Below, piece after piece: positions 8,839 to 15,256 of a stretch of 39,067 nt of DNA (its first letter is position 1; each line of letters begins with the position of its first letter). Location of the stretch: the IMG/VR virus record IMGVR_UViG_3300032249_000527, positions 1-39,067 of that record, one strand, 5' to 3'. Position numbers and translations under genes: made by a program. A model generated the notes under the pieces. It was not told the DNA's origin and did no database searches. It was given only the letters and a program-made list of their open reading frames with translations. Origin of the DNA: a virus.

Positions 8839-9576
8839 ATGAGTATATCAAAAGCCCGTGGCAGCCTGCCATGGTTCTCGTTCTATCCTGCCGATTTCCT
8901 GTCGAGCACCGCAGATATGGACCCTGCCTGCGTGGGTGCATACATACGCATGCTGTCGTGGCAGTGGGTCAGGGGCGTCATACCAGACGATAGTGCCATA
9001 CTGTCGAGGATCTGTGGTGGATTCGATCCACAGTGGTGGGCCCTGATTCGACCGCGATTAGTCGAGGTGCCAGGAGGACTTGCACACCCTCGCCTGCTAG
9101 CAGAACGGGAGAAGGGAGAGGCCGTGGCTGCCAAGCGACGCGCCAACATTCAACGCATCAATGATCGTGCCATTCATCGTCCCATTGATCGTGCCATTGA
9201 ATGCCCCACAACCACAACCACATCTACAACCACAACCCCTCCGGGGGGTGCAGGGGGACAGGTGGTCATTTCAGAGGCATGCATGCAGGCGATCTGCCGC
9301 CGGGAGCGCAAGCCCGAAGCCGAGGTGCAGCCGATCGTCGAGGCTGTCCACAGGGTCCTAATCAGGAACCTCGAGAAGGCAGGAGCCTCTCCATCCATCA
9401 CCAATTCAGCATGGCTAGCAGCCATCGATTGGTGGGCGACCACTGGGGTGCGGCCAACCGACTTCATCAGGCAACTGACAGATAACATGGATGACGCCAA
9501 TGATGTCGATCGGATCATCGCGTACAGGATTACCAATCGCCACACCAAGCGCACGTGGAAGCGCCAGGCTCGATAG
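8839..9576 (+). CDS. DUF1376 (YdaU-like) replication-initiator-type protein
   Basis: 245 aa from the ATG at 8839, preceded by GGGAG. Residues about 11-105 match the DUF1376 pattern. WFSFYPADFLSST is followed by GAYIRMLSWQWVRGVIPDD and then ILSRICGGF. This helical, winged-helix-like domain is common at the N terminus of phage replication or DNA-binding proteins. A low-complexity linker follows: a repeated DRAI/HRPI segment and then a threonine run, encoded by 12-bp tandem repeats and a C/A-only tract. The C-terminal part (from about 138) is a separate helical domain rich in Trp and basic residues. By comparison with initiators that carry the origin within their own gene, this gene may both encode the initiator and hold the origin. 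The DUF1376 match is firm; the initiator role is inferred. Confidence 0.8.
   Translation: MSISKARGSLPWFSFYPADFLSSTADMDPACVGAYIRMLSWQWVRGVIPDDSAILSRICGGFDPQWWALIRPRLVEVPGGLAHPRLLAEREKGEAVAAKRRANIQRINDRAIHRPIDRAIECPTTTTTSTTTTPPGGAGGQVVISEACMQAICRRERKPEAEVQPIVEAVHRVLIRNLEKAGASPSITNSAWLAAIDWWATTGVRPTDFIRQLTDNMDDANDVDRIIAYRITNRHTKRTWKRQAR
9163..9248. repeat. Three 12-bp iterons plus a G-free tract inside the DUF1376 gene; candidate replication origin
   Basis: GATCGTGCCATT (9163-9174), CATCGTCCCATT (9175-9186) and GATCGTGCCATT (9187-9198) are head-to-tail. Bases 9204-9242 contain no G on the plus strand (C/A-rich), followed by CCCCTCCGGGGGG, which can fold. Iterons next to a strand-asymmetric tract within an initiator-like gene resemble the lambda O-gene origin layout. 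Alternatively this is only linker-coding microsatellite DNA. Confidence 0.5.
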
Positions 9577-9602
9577 GAAGACCTATGGGTGGGCGGAGAG
9601 AC

Positions 9603-10010
9603 CTACCCGTATGCCGGATCGATCTCAATCAATCGTAGGGCCTGATCCATGGGGCGTGCCGTAATCACCACCCGCGCCTTGAACCCAGCCCCCTCGCCGG
9701 GAAACCATCGCCGGATCGTAGTCGCCCGGATGTCCCTGTCATCGCGCCACCACCCAGCGGAGGTCAGGCCATCGATGAAGTACTTGCACCGGCCGTGGGC
9801 GTTGTCGGTATCGATCATGCGGCGCGTCGCGCAGTACCAGTCGATGACCAGGGATACCACCTTGATCGGTTGTTTGGGTCCGACGATCGCCCCATACAAC
9901 GACGCAAGTTGTTTGTCAGACTTGGCTTGCGTGTTCCTAGCACGCCAATGACTGCGCCCGTTTGGCCCCTCGTATTTGGGCATCGGCAGGATGACTCGGA
10001 ATTCATTCAT
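9603..10010 (-). CDS. RusA-like Holliday junction resolvase
   Basis: 135 aa from the ATG ending at 10010; a TTG two codons upstream is the alternative. It overlaps the preceding stop as ATGAATGA. The RusA active-site pattern is present: Asp67 and Asp69 in RRMIDTDN, then Lys76, Asp80 in FIDGLTSAGWW, and Asp90-Asp91 in RDDRDI. RusA enzymes are dimeric and cut four-way DNA junctions symmetrically. In phages they resolve recombination intermediates before packaging. Family length (about 120-140 aa) fits. It is the second gene of a two-gene minus-strand unit and ends convergent to the DUF1376 gene, with 26 nt between stops. It complements the RecE-like/annealing pair. Confidence 0.88.
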   Translation of the reverse strand: MNEFRVILPMPKYEGPNGRSHWRARNTQAKSDKQLASLYGAIVGPKQPIKVVSLVIDWYCATRRMIDTDNAHGRCKYFIDGLTSAGWWRDDRDIRATTIRRWFPGEGAGFKARVVITARPMDQALRLIEIDPAYG

Positions 10011-10344
10011 CTTCAATCCTGCTCGAGAACATGATCGTGTTCACGTTCCCACCAGTGATGTCAGCCCACTGCTTCACCAAGTACGCGAGCGCCTGGCCCA
10101 TGCGTGCCGCAGCAGGGTCGCTGCGCTGGCATTCGATGTCCGATACTCGGTTGCAATGCGCGCGCAGAAGATCATCCAGCCGAGCGACCATACAAGCGCG
10201 AACGGATTCTCGCTCATGCGCTTTCTCCACCTCTCGCATCGCCCATTTGATGATCTCCTCTTGGCTCATTTGCTTGAGGTCCGCGACTCGTTCGGTCTGG
10301 CTCTTTGCCCTGCGTTCGTTCCATCCAGTCAGTCTTGCTCGCAT
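10003..10344 (-). CDS. Hypothetical helical basic protein upstream of the resolvase
   Basis: 113 aa, ATG ending at 10344, with GGAG (in CGGAGACCC) upstream. The sequence is strongly helical and charged (KQMSQEEIIKWAMREVEKAH) with a C-terminal segment AYLVKQWADITGGN. No known motif was recognised. It is translated ahead of, and overlaps, the RusA-like gene, so both are probably co-expressed in a short leftward transcript. A DNA-binding or resolvase accessory role is possible but not shown. Confidence 0.7.
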   Translation of the reverse strand: MRARLTGWNERRAKSQTERVADLKQMSQEEIIKWAMREVEKAHERESVRACMVARLDDLLRAHCNRVSDIECQRSDPAAARMGQALAYLVKQWADITGGNVNTIMFSSRIEDE

Positions 10345-10494
10345 GTTGGGTCTCCGTCCTGAAGATTGAAGGGTTTGTTTGCAGTTCCACAAAATGAGAG
10401 TACCAAACGCCTGCAACTCTTGATCGTGGCTGGATCTGGGTCGCATCATGTACTCGTGCCAAAGGAAATCATCACCCAACCGAAGAAGATCCCT
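10345..10494. other. Divergent intergenic region
   Basis: About 150 bp between the leftward helical protein/RusA unit and the rightward phosphoesterase gene. It must hold the promoter of the leftward unit and possibly that of the rightward one. The plus-strand frame is open back to a TTG at 10366, so part could be coding. TTGCAG and CTGCAA form a loose inverted pair. I cannot point to a convincing sigma-70 promoter. Confidence 0.4.
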
Positions 10495-11415
10495 ATGCGG
10501 AAGCGCGGCTGGAAGGTTGAGCACCATGGCTCCAACATCCACGTCGTGAAGATCGAACGGCCCCGATGCTCCCTTGACTTCGAGCACTGGATCCTGCTGA
10601 TGGCTGACAACCACGTCGATTCGACTGCAAGCCGGCTGGACATCGAACGCAAACTGCTCGACGAGGCGATCAAACGCGACGCCACCATCTGCTTCATCGG
10701 CGATACGCTCGACTTGATGTCTCACAAAAACGATCCGCGCCACACCAAGGGCGGGCTTCGTCGAGAACTGTTGTCTGACGGGTACTTCGACAAGATCATC
10801 GACATGGCGGCTGACCACTACGCCCCGTATGCCAGCCACGTGGTCATGTGGGGCGTTGGAAATCACGAGTCCAACTATCTGAAAAGGATGGAGGTTGACC
10901 CGACTGCCAACCTGGTTCGCGCGATCAAGTGCCGCGCTGAAACAGATGCTATCGCTGGGGGATACGGCGGCTGGATCAAGTTCCAGATCAAACTGGGCAA
11001 CAACTGTAGCGGATACACAGTGAAGTACATGCACGGTGGCGGAGGATCCGCAGCCATGACCGGCGGGACATTGGACTCGAAACGTGTGTACTCCTGGCTC
11101 GAGGGAGTTGATTCACTTGTCTACTCACACCTGCACACCTCGAACGTCGTCGGCCTCCAGCGCCTGTACTTGAGTGACCACAAGGGCCACTACGAGGAGA
11201 AGTCTAGGTACTGCGATTGCATCCGAATCGGCACGACCAAGGATGCATGGGGCAAGACTGGCGGCGCATACGGGTTCGAGGTTGAGCGTCAGTTCGGACC
11301 GGCTCCGTTGCGTCAGAAGTGGATTCGATTGAGGATTGAATGGGAGACAAAGCGAGACGGCACACAGATCCGCAGCACCCCGAAGTTGGTGTGGGATGTG
11401 ATGGATGCCTACTGA
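10495..11415 (+). CDS. Calcineurin-like metallophosphoesterase
   Basis: 306 aa from the ATG at 10495, with GAAGAAG upstream; an in-frame TTG at 10366 would add 43 residues of poor quality. The dimetal phosphoesterase motifs are all visible: MADNHVDS (Asp38, His40), FIGDTLDL (Gly69, Asp70, Asp73), GVGNHES (Asn123, His124), YMHGGGG (His180) and YSHLHT (His212, His214). This superfamily includes nucleases, phosphoprotein phosphatases and cyclic or dinucleotide hydrolases, so the substrate cannot be told from sequence. Its stop overlaps the start of an HExxH protein by 11 nt, so the two are translationally coupled. A role in degrading host nucleic acid or signalling nucleotides is conceivable but unproven. 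Confidence 0.8.
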   Translation: MRKRGWKVEHHGSNIHVVKIERPRCSLDFEHWILLMADNHVDSTASRLDIERKLLDEAIKRDATICFIGDTLDLMSHKNDPRHTKGGLRRELLSDGYFDKIIDMAADHYAPYASHVVMWGVGNHESNYLKRMEVDPTANLVRAIKCRAETDAIAGGYGGWIKFQIKLGNNCSGYTVKYMHGGGGSAAMTGGTLDSKRVYSWLEGVDSLVYSHLHTSNVVGLQRLYLSDHKGHYEEKSRYCDCIRIGTTKDAWGKTGGAYGFEVERQFGPAPLRQKWIRLRIEWETKRDGTQIRSTPKLVWDVMDAY

Positions 11416-11752
11416 CTTCATCGTCGAGATGAATGGTCGGCGCTGGACGTTTCGATTCAGCCCACCACGGAACATGGGAACGGACTGGGGGCGGTGCTGG
11501 GACAAGGACAAGGCCGCGCGGACTGGCCTGATCGAAATCAGGCGCAGCCTGCGCGGCCTTCGCATGCTCGAGGTCATCATCCATGAGGCGCTGCATGCAA
11601 GCGCACCCTTCCTCGACGAGCCTGCTTGCGATCGAATCGCAGCAGACCTAGCCCGTTCCGCTTGGCGCAGCGGCTACCGCATCACTTCGCGGCCCTCCAC
11701 ACGATCGCCGGGCGGCCCGAGCGGGTCGGCCGACGCACGCCCGAGTCGGTGA
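11405..11752 (+). CDS. Small HExxH zincin-like protein
   Basis: 115 aa from the ATG at 11405, overlapping the phosphoesterase stop. Residues 57-66 read VIIHEALHAS, with zinc ligands His60 and His64 and catalytic Glu61. A nearby Glu72 (FLDEPACD) could be the third ligand, but that is a guess. The preceding residues (PRNMGTDWGRCWD...LIEIRRSLRG) resemble small phage SprT-like or minimal metallopeptidase proteins. The last 24 residues are Ser/Pro/Arg-rich and are encoded in DNA shared with the convergent winged-helix gene, so they probably have no conserved function. It could be an anti-host protease or a virion maturation protease. Confidence 0.65.
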   Translation: MPTDFIVEMNGRRWTFRFSPPRNMGTDWGRCWDKDKAARTGLIEIRRSLRGLRMLEVIIHEALHASAPFLDEPACDRIAADLARSAWRSGYRITSRPSTRSPGGPSGSADARPSR

Positions 11753-11984
11753 TCCAGCCCTCGCGCATCAGCGCATTCACCGCCGCGCTGATGGACTGGT
11801 GCGTCCCCTCGAGCGACTGCTCGACCTCGTCGCAAGTAGATGGGTGCGAGCGGATGACAGCGAACACCTTCGCCGGCATGAGTGGTGAGGCGAGCATGAA
11901 CGCCACGTCCTGTGTCTGCCACCGCGTCGCTTGCCTCCTCGTGCGACGCGGCGTCTCGATGTTGGTGTAGAGGTCAGGTTCCAA
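11682..11984 (-). CDS. Winged-helix DNA-binding protein
   Basis: 100 aa. A TTG ending at 11984 is chosen because AAGGAG sits 7 nt upstream and the start overlaps the preceding stop by 11 nt. The C-terminal half is a winged helix: a first helix AKVFAVIRSHP, TCDEVEQSLEG, recognition-like SISAAVNALMREGWI, then a wing ITDSGVRRPTRSGRPAIVW. It resembles MarR/ArsR-type regulators or phage HTH proteins. It is the last gene of the minus-strand operon and overlaps the 3' end of the convergent zincin gene by 71 bp. It may regulate the divergent control region or its own operon, which the sequence cannot show. Confidence 0.65.
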   Translation of the reverse strand: MEPDLYTNIETPRRTRRQATRWQTQDVAFMLASPLMPAKVFAVIRSHPSTCDEVEQSLEGTHQSISAAVNALMREGWITDSGVRRPTRSGRPAIVWRAAK

Positions 11985-12339
11985 GGCAGTGCTCCTTGAA
12001 CATCTCGATGATCGGTCCGCTCGTGATCGCGGACAGGAACTGCCGCGCCGTGACGTCGGCTTGCTCCGAAGTGATGTCACCAGGAACTTCGCACGACATC
12101 CGATGCCGCGACGTCGGGCCGATCGCCTCGAAGGTGATGGTCCTCGACTTGTGTGTTCCGACCATGTCATTCACAGCCCGCTCCACTCCCTTCGCGGATT
12201 CAAGGAACGACTCAAAGAGAGTGGTCATCATCTCATACAGGCCACAGCCACGCTTGAATCGAAACTCGAACGTCCAGGCGATCGGGTCAATGTTGTCGAA
12301 CGTGTACTCGATGGTCACGTTCCAATATGGGTCTTTCAT
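11974..12339 (-). CDS. Hypothetical protein
   Basis: 121 aa from the ATG ending at 12339, with AAGGAA upstream. The N terminus alternates as a beta-type sequence (WNVTIEYTF...WTFEFRFKRG), followed by a helical middle (LYEMMTTLFESFLES) and a C-terminal helix with EMFKEHC. No motif recognised. It lies between the PAPS-reductase-like gene and the winged-helix gene, with only 7 nt to the former and an overlap with the latter, so it is co-transcribed with them. Function unknown. Confidence 0.7.
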   Translation of the reverse strand: MKDPYWNVTIEYTFDNIDPIAWTFEFRFKRGCGLYEMMTTLFESFLESAKGVERAVNDMVGTHKSRTITFEAIGPTSRHRMSCEVPGDITSEQADVTARQFLSAITSGPIIEMFKEHCLGT

Positions 12340-12346
12340 GGGTTCC

Positions 12347-13150
12347 TTACTCCGTGCAGTCGCACGGGATTGTGATGTCATTCGGGTCATCCGACTCCGG
12401 GAACAGCCTGCCCTGAATCGTCACTTGGTGCAGGATCGTCGCATACGGTGGACGGTCCTTGCGAAACGTGCCACCGATCTCTTGCTCGAGATCGATCCAC
12501 CATTTCGCTCGCGCTGGCTCCGCCTCCATCACTCGGTCGGTTGCCGCTCTGTTCTTGAGGAAGCACAGATCGCAGTTGCCGAAGGCGCTATCGCCGTTTG
12601 GTAGTTGCAGATCGAACGGTGCGTTGCGCCACCACTCCTTCACCATCTCGGAGTGGACCCCGGCGTCGGCCAATGGCATGGCAATGTCGCGGGACTGGTC
12701 GCCGCGCAGTTTGGCTACGCGCCTCTGCTCGTCGGCCCGAAGCCCTATGACGGTGGTGAACTCGGGGTATCCCCGAGCCTCCATCCACCTCCGCATGGGG
12801 ATGACCTTCAGGTCACTTGTGCAGAACCGCGCGATCGGATTCGGAAGGAACTTGCGCTTCCGAATCAGGGCCGCGAACGGTTCTCCGTTGCGGCTTGCCG
12901 TCGCCGGCGTCACCTCCAAGAATCCACCCAGTTGCCACTCCACCCACGTGATGGGACACCAATCGCGCCCGACCCGTTCGACGAACTCGAGCGTGCGGCC
13001 GTGTTCCTTGCCTGTGTTCGCGAACAGGACGTGCCCGCCATCGGGCAGCGACCCACCCCATGCATCGAGCACGTGCCGCAGCATGTAACCCGAGGTGCGC
13101 CCGCCGCTGAAGGAAACGTAGAACGGTGGTTCGATTCGGTATGGGTTCAC
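12347..13150 (-). CDS. PAPS-reductase-family adenine nucleotide alpha-hydrolase
   Basis: 267 aa. A GTG ending at 13150 overlaps the upstream stop (GTGA). The N-terminal PP-loop SFSGGRTS (residues 13-20) binds ATP or adenylylated substrate. VLFANTGKEH (41-50) and RFCTSDLK with Cys110 are further hallmarks of the PAPS reductase/DndC superfamily. Cys193-x-x-Cys196 (GNCDLCFLKN) and a terminal CDC (263-265) could, with Cys110, hold a metal or iron-sulfur cluster, as in DndC-type proteins. Phage members are often linked to sulfur or nucleotide modification, but no sulfur donor, desulfurase or other modification gene is present here. A tRNA or nucleotide thiolation, DNA modification, or host-takeover role is an inference. 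Superfamily call is strong. Confidence 0.82.
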   Translation of the reverse strand: MNPYRIEPPFYVSFSGGRTSGYMLRHVLDAWGGSLPDGGHVLFANTGKEHGRTLEFVERVGRDWCPITWVEWQLGGFLEVTPATASRNGEPFAALIRKRKFLPNPIARFCTSDLKVIPMRRWMEARGYPEFTTVIGLRADEQRRVAKLRGDQSRDIAMPLADAGVHSEMVKEWWRNAPFDLQLPNGDSAFGNCDLCFLKNRAATDRVMEAEPARAKWWIDLEQEIGGTFRKDRPPYATILHQVTIQGRLFPESDDPNDITIPCDCTE

Positions 13151-13542
13151 GATGGGACCCCTGTCGCTTGCCGCCGCGCGGCGTCGGCTTCCTCGGGATC
13201 GATCAGGCTCTGCTGATAGTGTGTCCACATCCTTGAAGCCGAGTCCACGGCGTGCTTGCCATGCTCCCATCCGGCAAACGGTCCGATGTTCCACACCAGA
13301 CCCTTGGAACAGATCATCCGGACAGTCGCACGCCGACTGTATTCTCCGTTGCGGAATACCATTTGGCTGGTCACGAACAGGCAGCCGCCCGCGACCTTCT
13401 TCGAGACCCGCATCGGAGCGAACTTCTTTCGGTCGAAGAACCCGGGGATGGCCGCGCGAATCGCTGCCATCGAAGCGAACCGTCCAGGCTGCACGCCGGG
13501 ATGGTTCTCAAGGAACTCAAGTAGGGCTAGGTGGTTCGTCAT
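13147..13542 (-). CDS. Hypothetical protein
   Basis: 131 aa from the ATG ending at 13542; this start overlaps the previous stop as ATGA and its own stop overlaps the next start as GTGA, showing tight translational coupling. The N terminus (LALLEFLENHPGVQ) could form helices. The middle contains MAAIRAAIPGFFDRKKF and AGGCLFVTSQMVFRNG, followed by a Gly/Trp-rich stretch (GLVWNIGPFAGWEHG). No motif recognised. It could work with the PAPS-reductase-like protein, which it precedes. Confidence 0.68.
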   Translation of the reverse strand: MTNHLALLEFLENHPGVQPGRFASMAAIRAAIPGFFDRKKFAPMRVSKKVAGGCLFVTSQMVFRNGEYSRRATVRMICSKGLVWNIGPFAGWEHGKHAVDSASRMWTHYQQSLIDPEEADAARRQATGVPS

Positions 13543-13952
13543 CCCATGATCCTCTCGCGCTGGGGGTCAAGGTTGGCGAGCGCCATGATGGACCGAGCCT
13601 CGGCTACCGCCACCGCCCGGATGTACTCGGCCGCCACGTAGGCCATGGCAGCCGCGAGCGCGGCGCGTGGGCTGCGCTTGACCTTGCCGTCCCGCGTGGA
13701 GAAGAACACCGAGATGCCCCCGGCGTGGACGGGACCGCCCACCACCGCGTAGTACCCATCGGATCCGCCCTCAACGTAGTAGCCGCCGCAGCGATCGAGC
13801 GCGCTGCGATCAGCCCCGTCCGGAAACGCAAGGCCGATGGCCGTCCACTTGGACTCGGACCCGTAGCCGTACTCTTGCTCCGTTGCGACAAGCCAATCGA
13901 CCGAAATGCGACCAACGCGCGTCGAGCGCGTTCGAGAAGTGAGCCTTGTCAT
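13539..13952 (-). CDS. Hypothetical protein
   Basis: 137 aa from the ATG ending at 13952, with AAAGG upstream. It opens with Arg/Thr-rich residues. A Tyr/Gly-rich middle follows (GGYYVEGGSDGYYAVVGG) and a long Ala-rich helix closes it (AALAAAMAYVAAEYIRAVAV). No motif recognised; the Ala-rich C-terminal helix is not obviously a membrane segment. It is preceded by one of the four hairpin leaders of this operon and coupled to the following gene. Confidence 0.65.
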   Translation of the reverse strand: MTRLTSRTRSTRVGRISVDWLVATEQEYGYGSESKWTAIGLAFPDGADRSALDRCGGYYVEGGSDGYYAVVGGPVHAGGISVFFSTRDGKVKRSPRAALAAAMAYVAAEYIRAVAVAEARSIMALANLDPQRERIMG

Positions 13953-13970
13953 GTGTGACCTTTCTCTAGG

Positions 13971-14024
13971 ATTCAGAACAGCCCGCACGATGCGGGGGCA
14001 GGGCGGCCCCGGGATGGAGCCGCC
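13971..14024 (-). promoter_or_regulatory. Hairpin leader, copy B
   Basis: Between the clamp-like gene and the 13952 start. CCCGCA (13982-13987)/TGCGGG (13991-13996) forms a 6-bp stem with a 3-nt loop. GGCGGC (14002-14007)/GCCGCC (14019-14024) forms a second stem. In the sense of the gene, the first hairpin is followed by GTTCTGAATCC and AAAGG, and ends 30 nt before the start. Confidence 0.55.
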
Positions 14025-14042
14025 GAGCCCACCACCGTGGCG

Positions 14043-14699
14043 TCAACCGTTGAACCGCTTGCCCATGGGGAACGCGCCCTTGTAGATGCCCTCGGCTCGC
14101 TCGCGCGAGCCCTCGTCGCCGCAGAGCATCAGCAGCCCGACGCCGTTCGGACCGACCACGGTTGCGGGCTTGTGATCCCCGACCGGGAACATGATCGTAA
14201 CCACCCCATCCTTGCCGATGGCCTCTGCCATCTTCGCGAGGAGCCGGGCGTTCAGGGTGATCGACTTGTTCGAGGGGTCGAACACGTGCGCCGGGTTGGC
14301 CCACAGGTCGTCGGTGGGCGGGAAGGCCACGCCGTCCTCCGGCAGGTCCTGCACTTCGGCGTTGCCCTTGAGGGTCGGGCGGGTCGCCTTGCCGTCGGCG
14401 ATGGTCACGGCGAGCGGAACTTTCTTGAACCCCAGTGGCGCGCGCTTCACCATCGAGGGGTCGAGGTAGTGCTTCGCGCCGACCTGGCCGTCGGTCGCGT
14501 CGGCGAACGCCCGGGTGATGCAGCGCCCGTCGGTCGTCGTGACGTAGGCGCGCCCGCCGCCGCAGCCGAAGGTGACCTCGGCGAGGTTCATGGCGGTGAA
14601 CTGCCGATTCTCGCCGGGCTCGGCAGCGCAGGCTGCGAGGTTGCGGTCGGTCGGGATCGTGATGCGAGCGGGACGGGTAGCGGTTGCGATCTCGGTCAT
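14043..14699 (-). CDS. Putative DNA sliding-clamp-like protein
   Basis: 218 aa from the ATG ending at 14699. AATCGGAG upstream is the ribosome site. Two segments recall the DNA polymerase III beta clamp. Near residue 50, GGGRAYVTTTDGRCITRAFA resembles the clamp pattern of a strand followed by ATDG. Near 160-205, NARLLAKMAEAIGKDG, VVTIMFPVGDHKPATVV and GLLMLC resemble the clamp C-terminal domain (f....L..a......v.i......p......). It is shorter than a bacterial clamp (about 370 aa), which would suit a two-domain phage clamp. No polymerase gene was found, so it would have to act with the host enzyme. The alternative is an unknown beta-rich protein; confidence in the clamp call is only moderate. 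Confidence 0.6.
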   Translation of the reverse strand: MTEIATATRPARITIPTDRNLAACAAEPGENRQFTAMNLAEVTFGCGGGRAYVTTTDGRCITRAFADATDGQVGAKHYLDPSMVKRAPLGFKKVPLAVTIADGKATRPTLKGNAEVQDLPEDGVAFPPTDDLWANPAHVFDPSNKSITLNARLLAKMAEAIGKDGVVTIMFPVGDHKPATVVGPNGVGLLMLCGDEGSRERAEGIYKGAFPMGKRFNG

Positions 14700-14739
14700 G
14701 GTGTGCTCCGATTCTGCCCCTGTGGGGCTTGGGTTGGTT

Positions 14740-14781
14740 CCTACACGACGGTGCAGGCCCTCCTCCCCCATGTAGGGGGAG
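14740..14781 (-). promoter_or_regulatory. Hairpin leader, copy C
   Basis: CCTACAC (14740-14746)/GTGCAGG (14751-14757) with one mismatch (a G-U pair in the minus-strand RNA), and CTCCCCC (14763-14769)/GGGGGAG (14775-14781). Located 41 nt before the clamp-like start. It shares GAATCGGAG with copy A as the ribosome-site context. A further CCCC/GGGG hairpin lies between hairpin and start. Confidence 0.55.
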
Positions 14782-14795
14782 TCGGGCTCGTGCCG

Positions 14796-15170
14796 TCAGG
14801 CTTCGTCGCGCTTGCGGTTCAGGAAGGCGTCCATGCGCTCGCGCGCGGACTTGGCATCCTCATGGCGCTTGGCGTCGGCCTCGCGCCACGCCTTCATCCC
14901 GTCGAGCATGGCGTGCATCCGGTTGTACAAGTCGCGCTTGCTCACGAACCCGCACCCGAACACGTGGGAGCACCCGCCCGACTCGTTCACGATTCGTTCG
15001 AGGGTCCACCCGCCGTAGGCCCCTTGCAGGTAGCAGCAGCCCACGCGCTTCTCCGGCGGCAGGTCGTTAGGGTTGTCTGTGGTGTAGCCGACCAACTCGC
15101 CGTTGATCCGCCGGACCGCGTCTTCGAGGTGGTACTTGGTGATGCGGTTGCGACTAGATGAGAGGGACAT
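14796..15170 (-). CDS. Hypothetical protein
   Basis: 124 aa from the ATG ending at 15170, with CGGAG 6 nt upstream. The N-terminal half contains several Cys and Gly residues (GCCYLQGAYGGW and CSHVFGCGFVSKRDL); the pattern Cys44-Cys45...Cys67...Cys73 could bind metal, but the spacing matches nothing I recognise. The C-terminal 45 residues are a charged helix (AWREADAKRHEDAK), probably coiled coil. Second gene of the minus-strand operon. Confidence 0.7.
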   Translation of the reverse strand: MSLSSSRNRITKYHLEDAVRRINGELVGYTTDNPNDLPPEKRVGCCYLQGAYGGWTLERIVNESGGCSHVFGCGFVSKRDLYNRMHAMLDGMKAWREADAKRHEDAKSARERMDAFLNRKRDEA

Positions 15171-15180
15171 AGAGACTCCG

Positions 15181-15236
15181 ATTCAGGGGTTCAGAACGTC
15201 CTGCACGGTGCAGGGCAGCCTCCCCCGAAGGGGAGG
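15181..15236 (-). promoter_or_regulatory. Hairpin leader, copy A
   Basis: CCTGCA (15200-15205)/TGCAGG (15209-15214) with a 3-nt loop and CCTCCCC (15219-15225)/GGGGAGG (15230-15236) with a TTCG loop on the minus strand. In the gene's sense the first hairpin is followed by ACGTTCTGAACCCCTGAAT and CGGAG, ending 30 nt before the start at 15170. Confidence 0.6.
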
Positions 15237-15256
15237 GAGCCGAGCGTCGTGCGGGG

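Noticed and set aside
10003-11034. A 343-aa minus-strand gene including the helical protein
   Set aside because: Its upstream two thirds are the complement of the phosphoesterase gene; a good ribosome site supports a start at 10344.
14037-15161. A 374-aa plus-strand gene
   Set aside because: It is antisense to two genes with ribosome sites and hairpin leaders, and its composition is that of GC-rich shadow frames.
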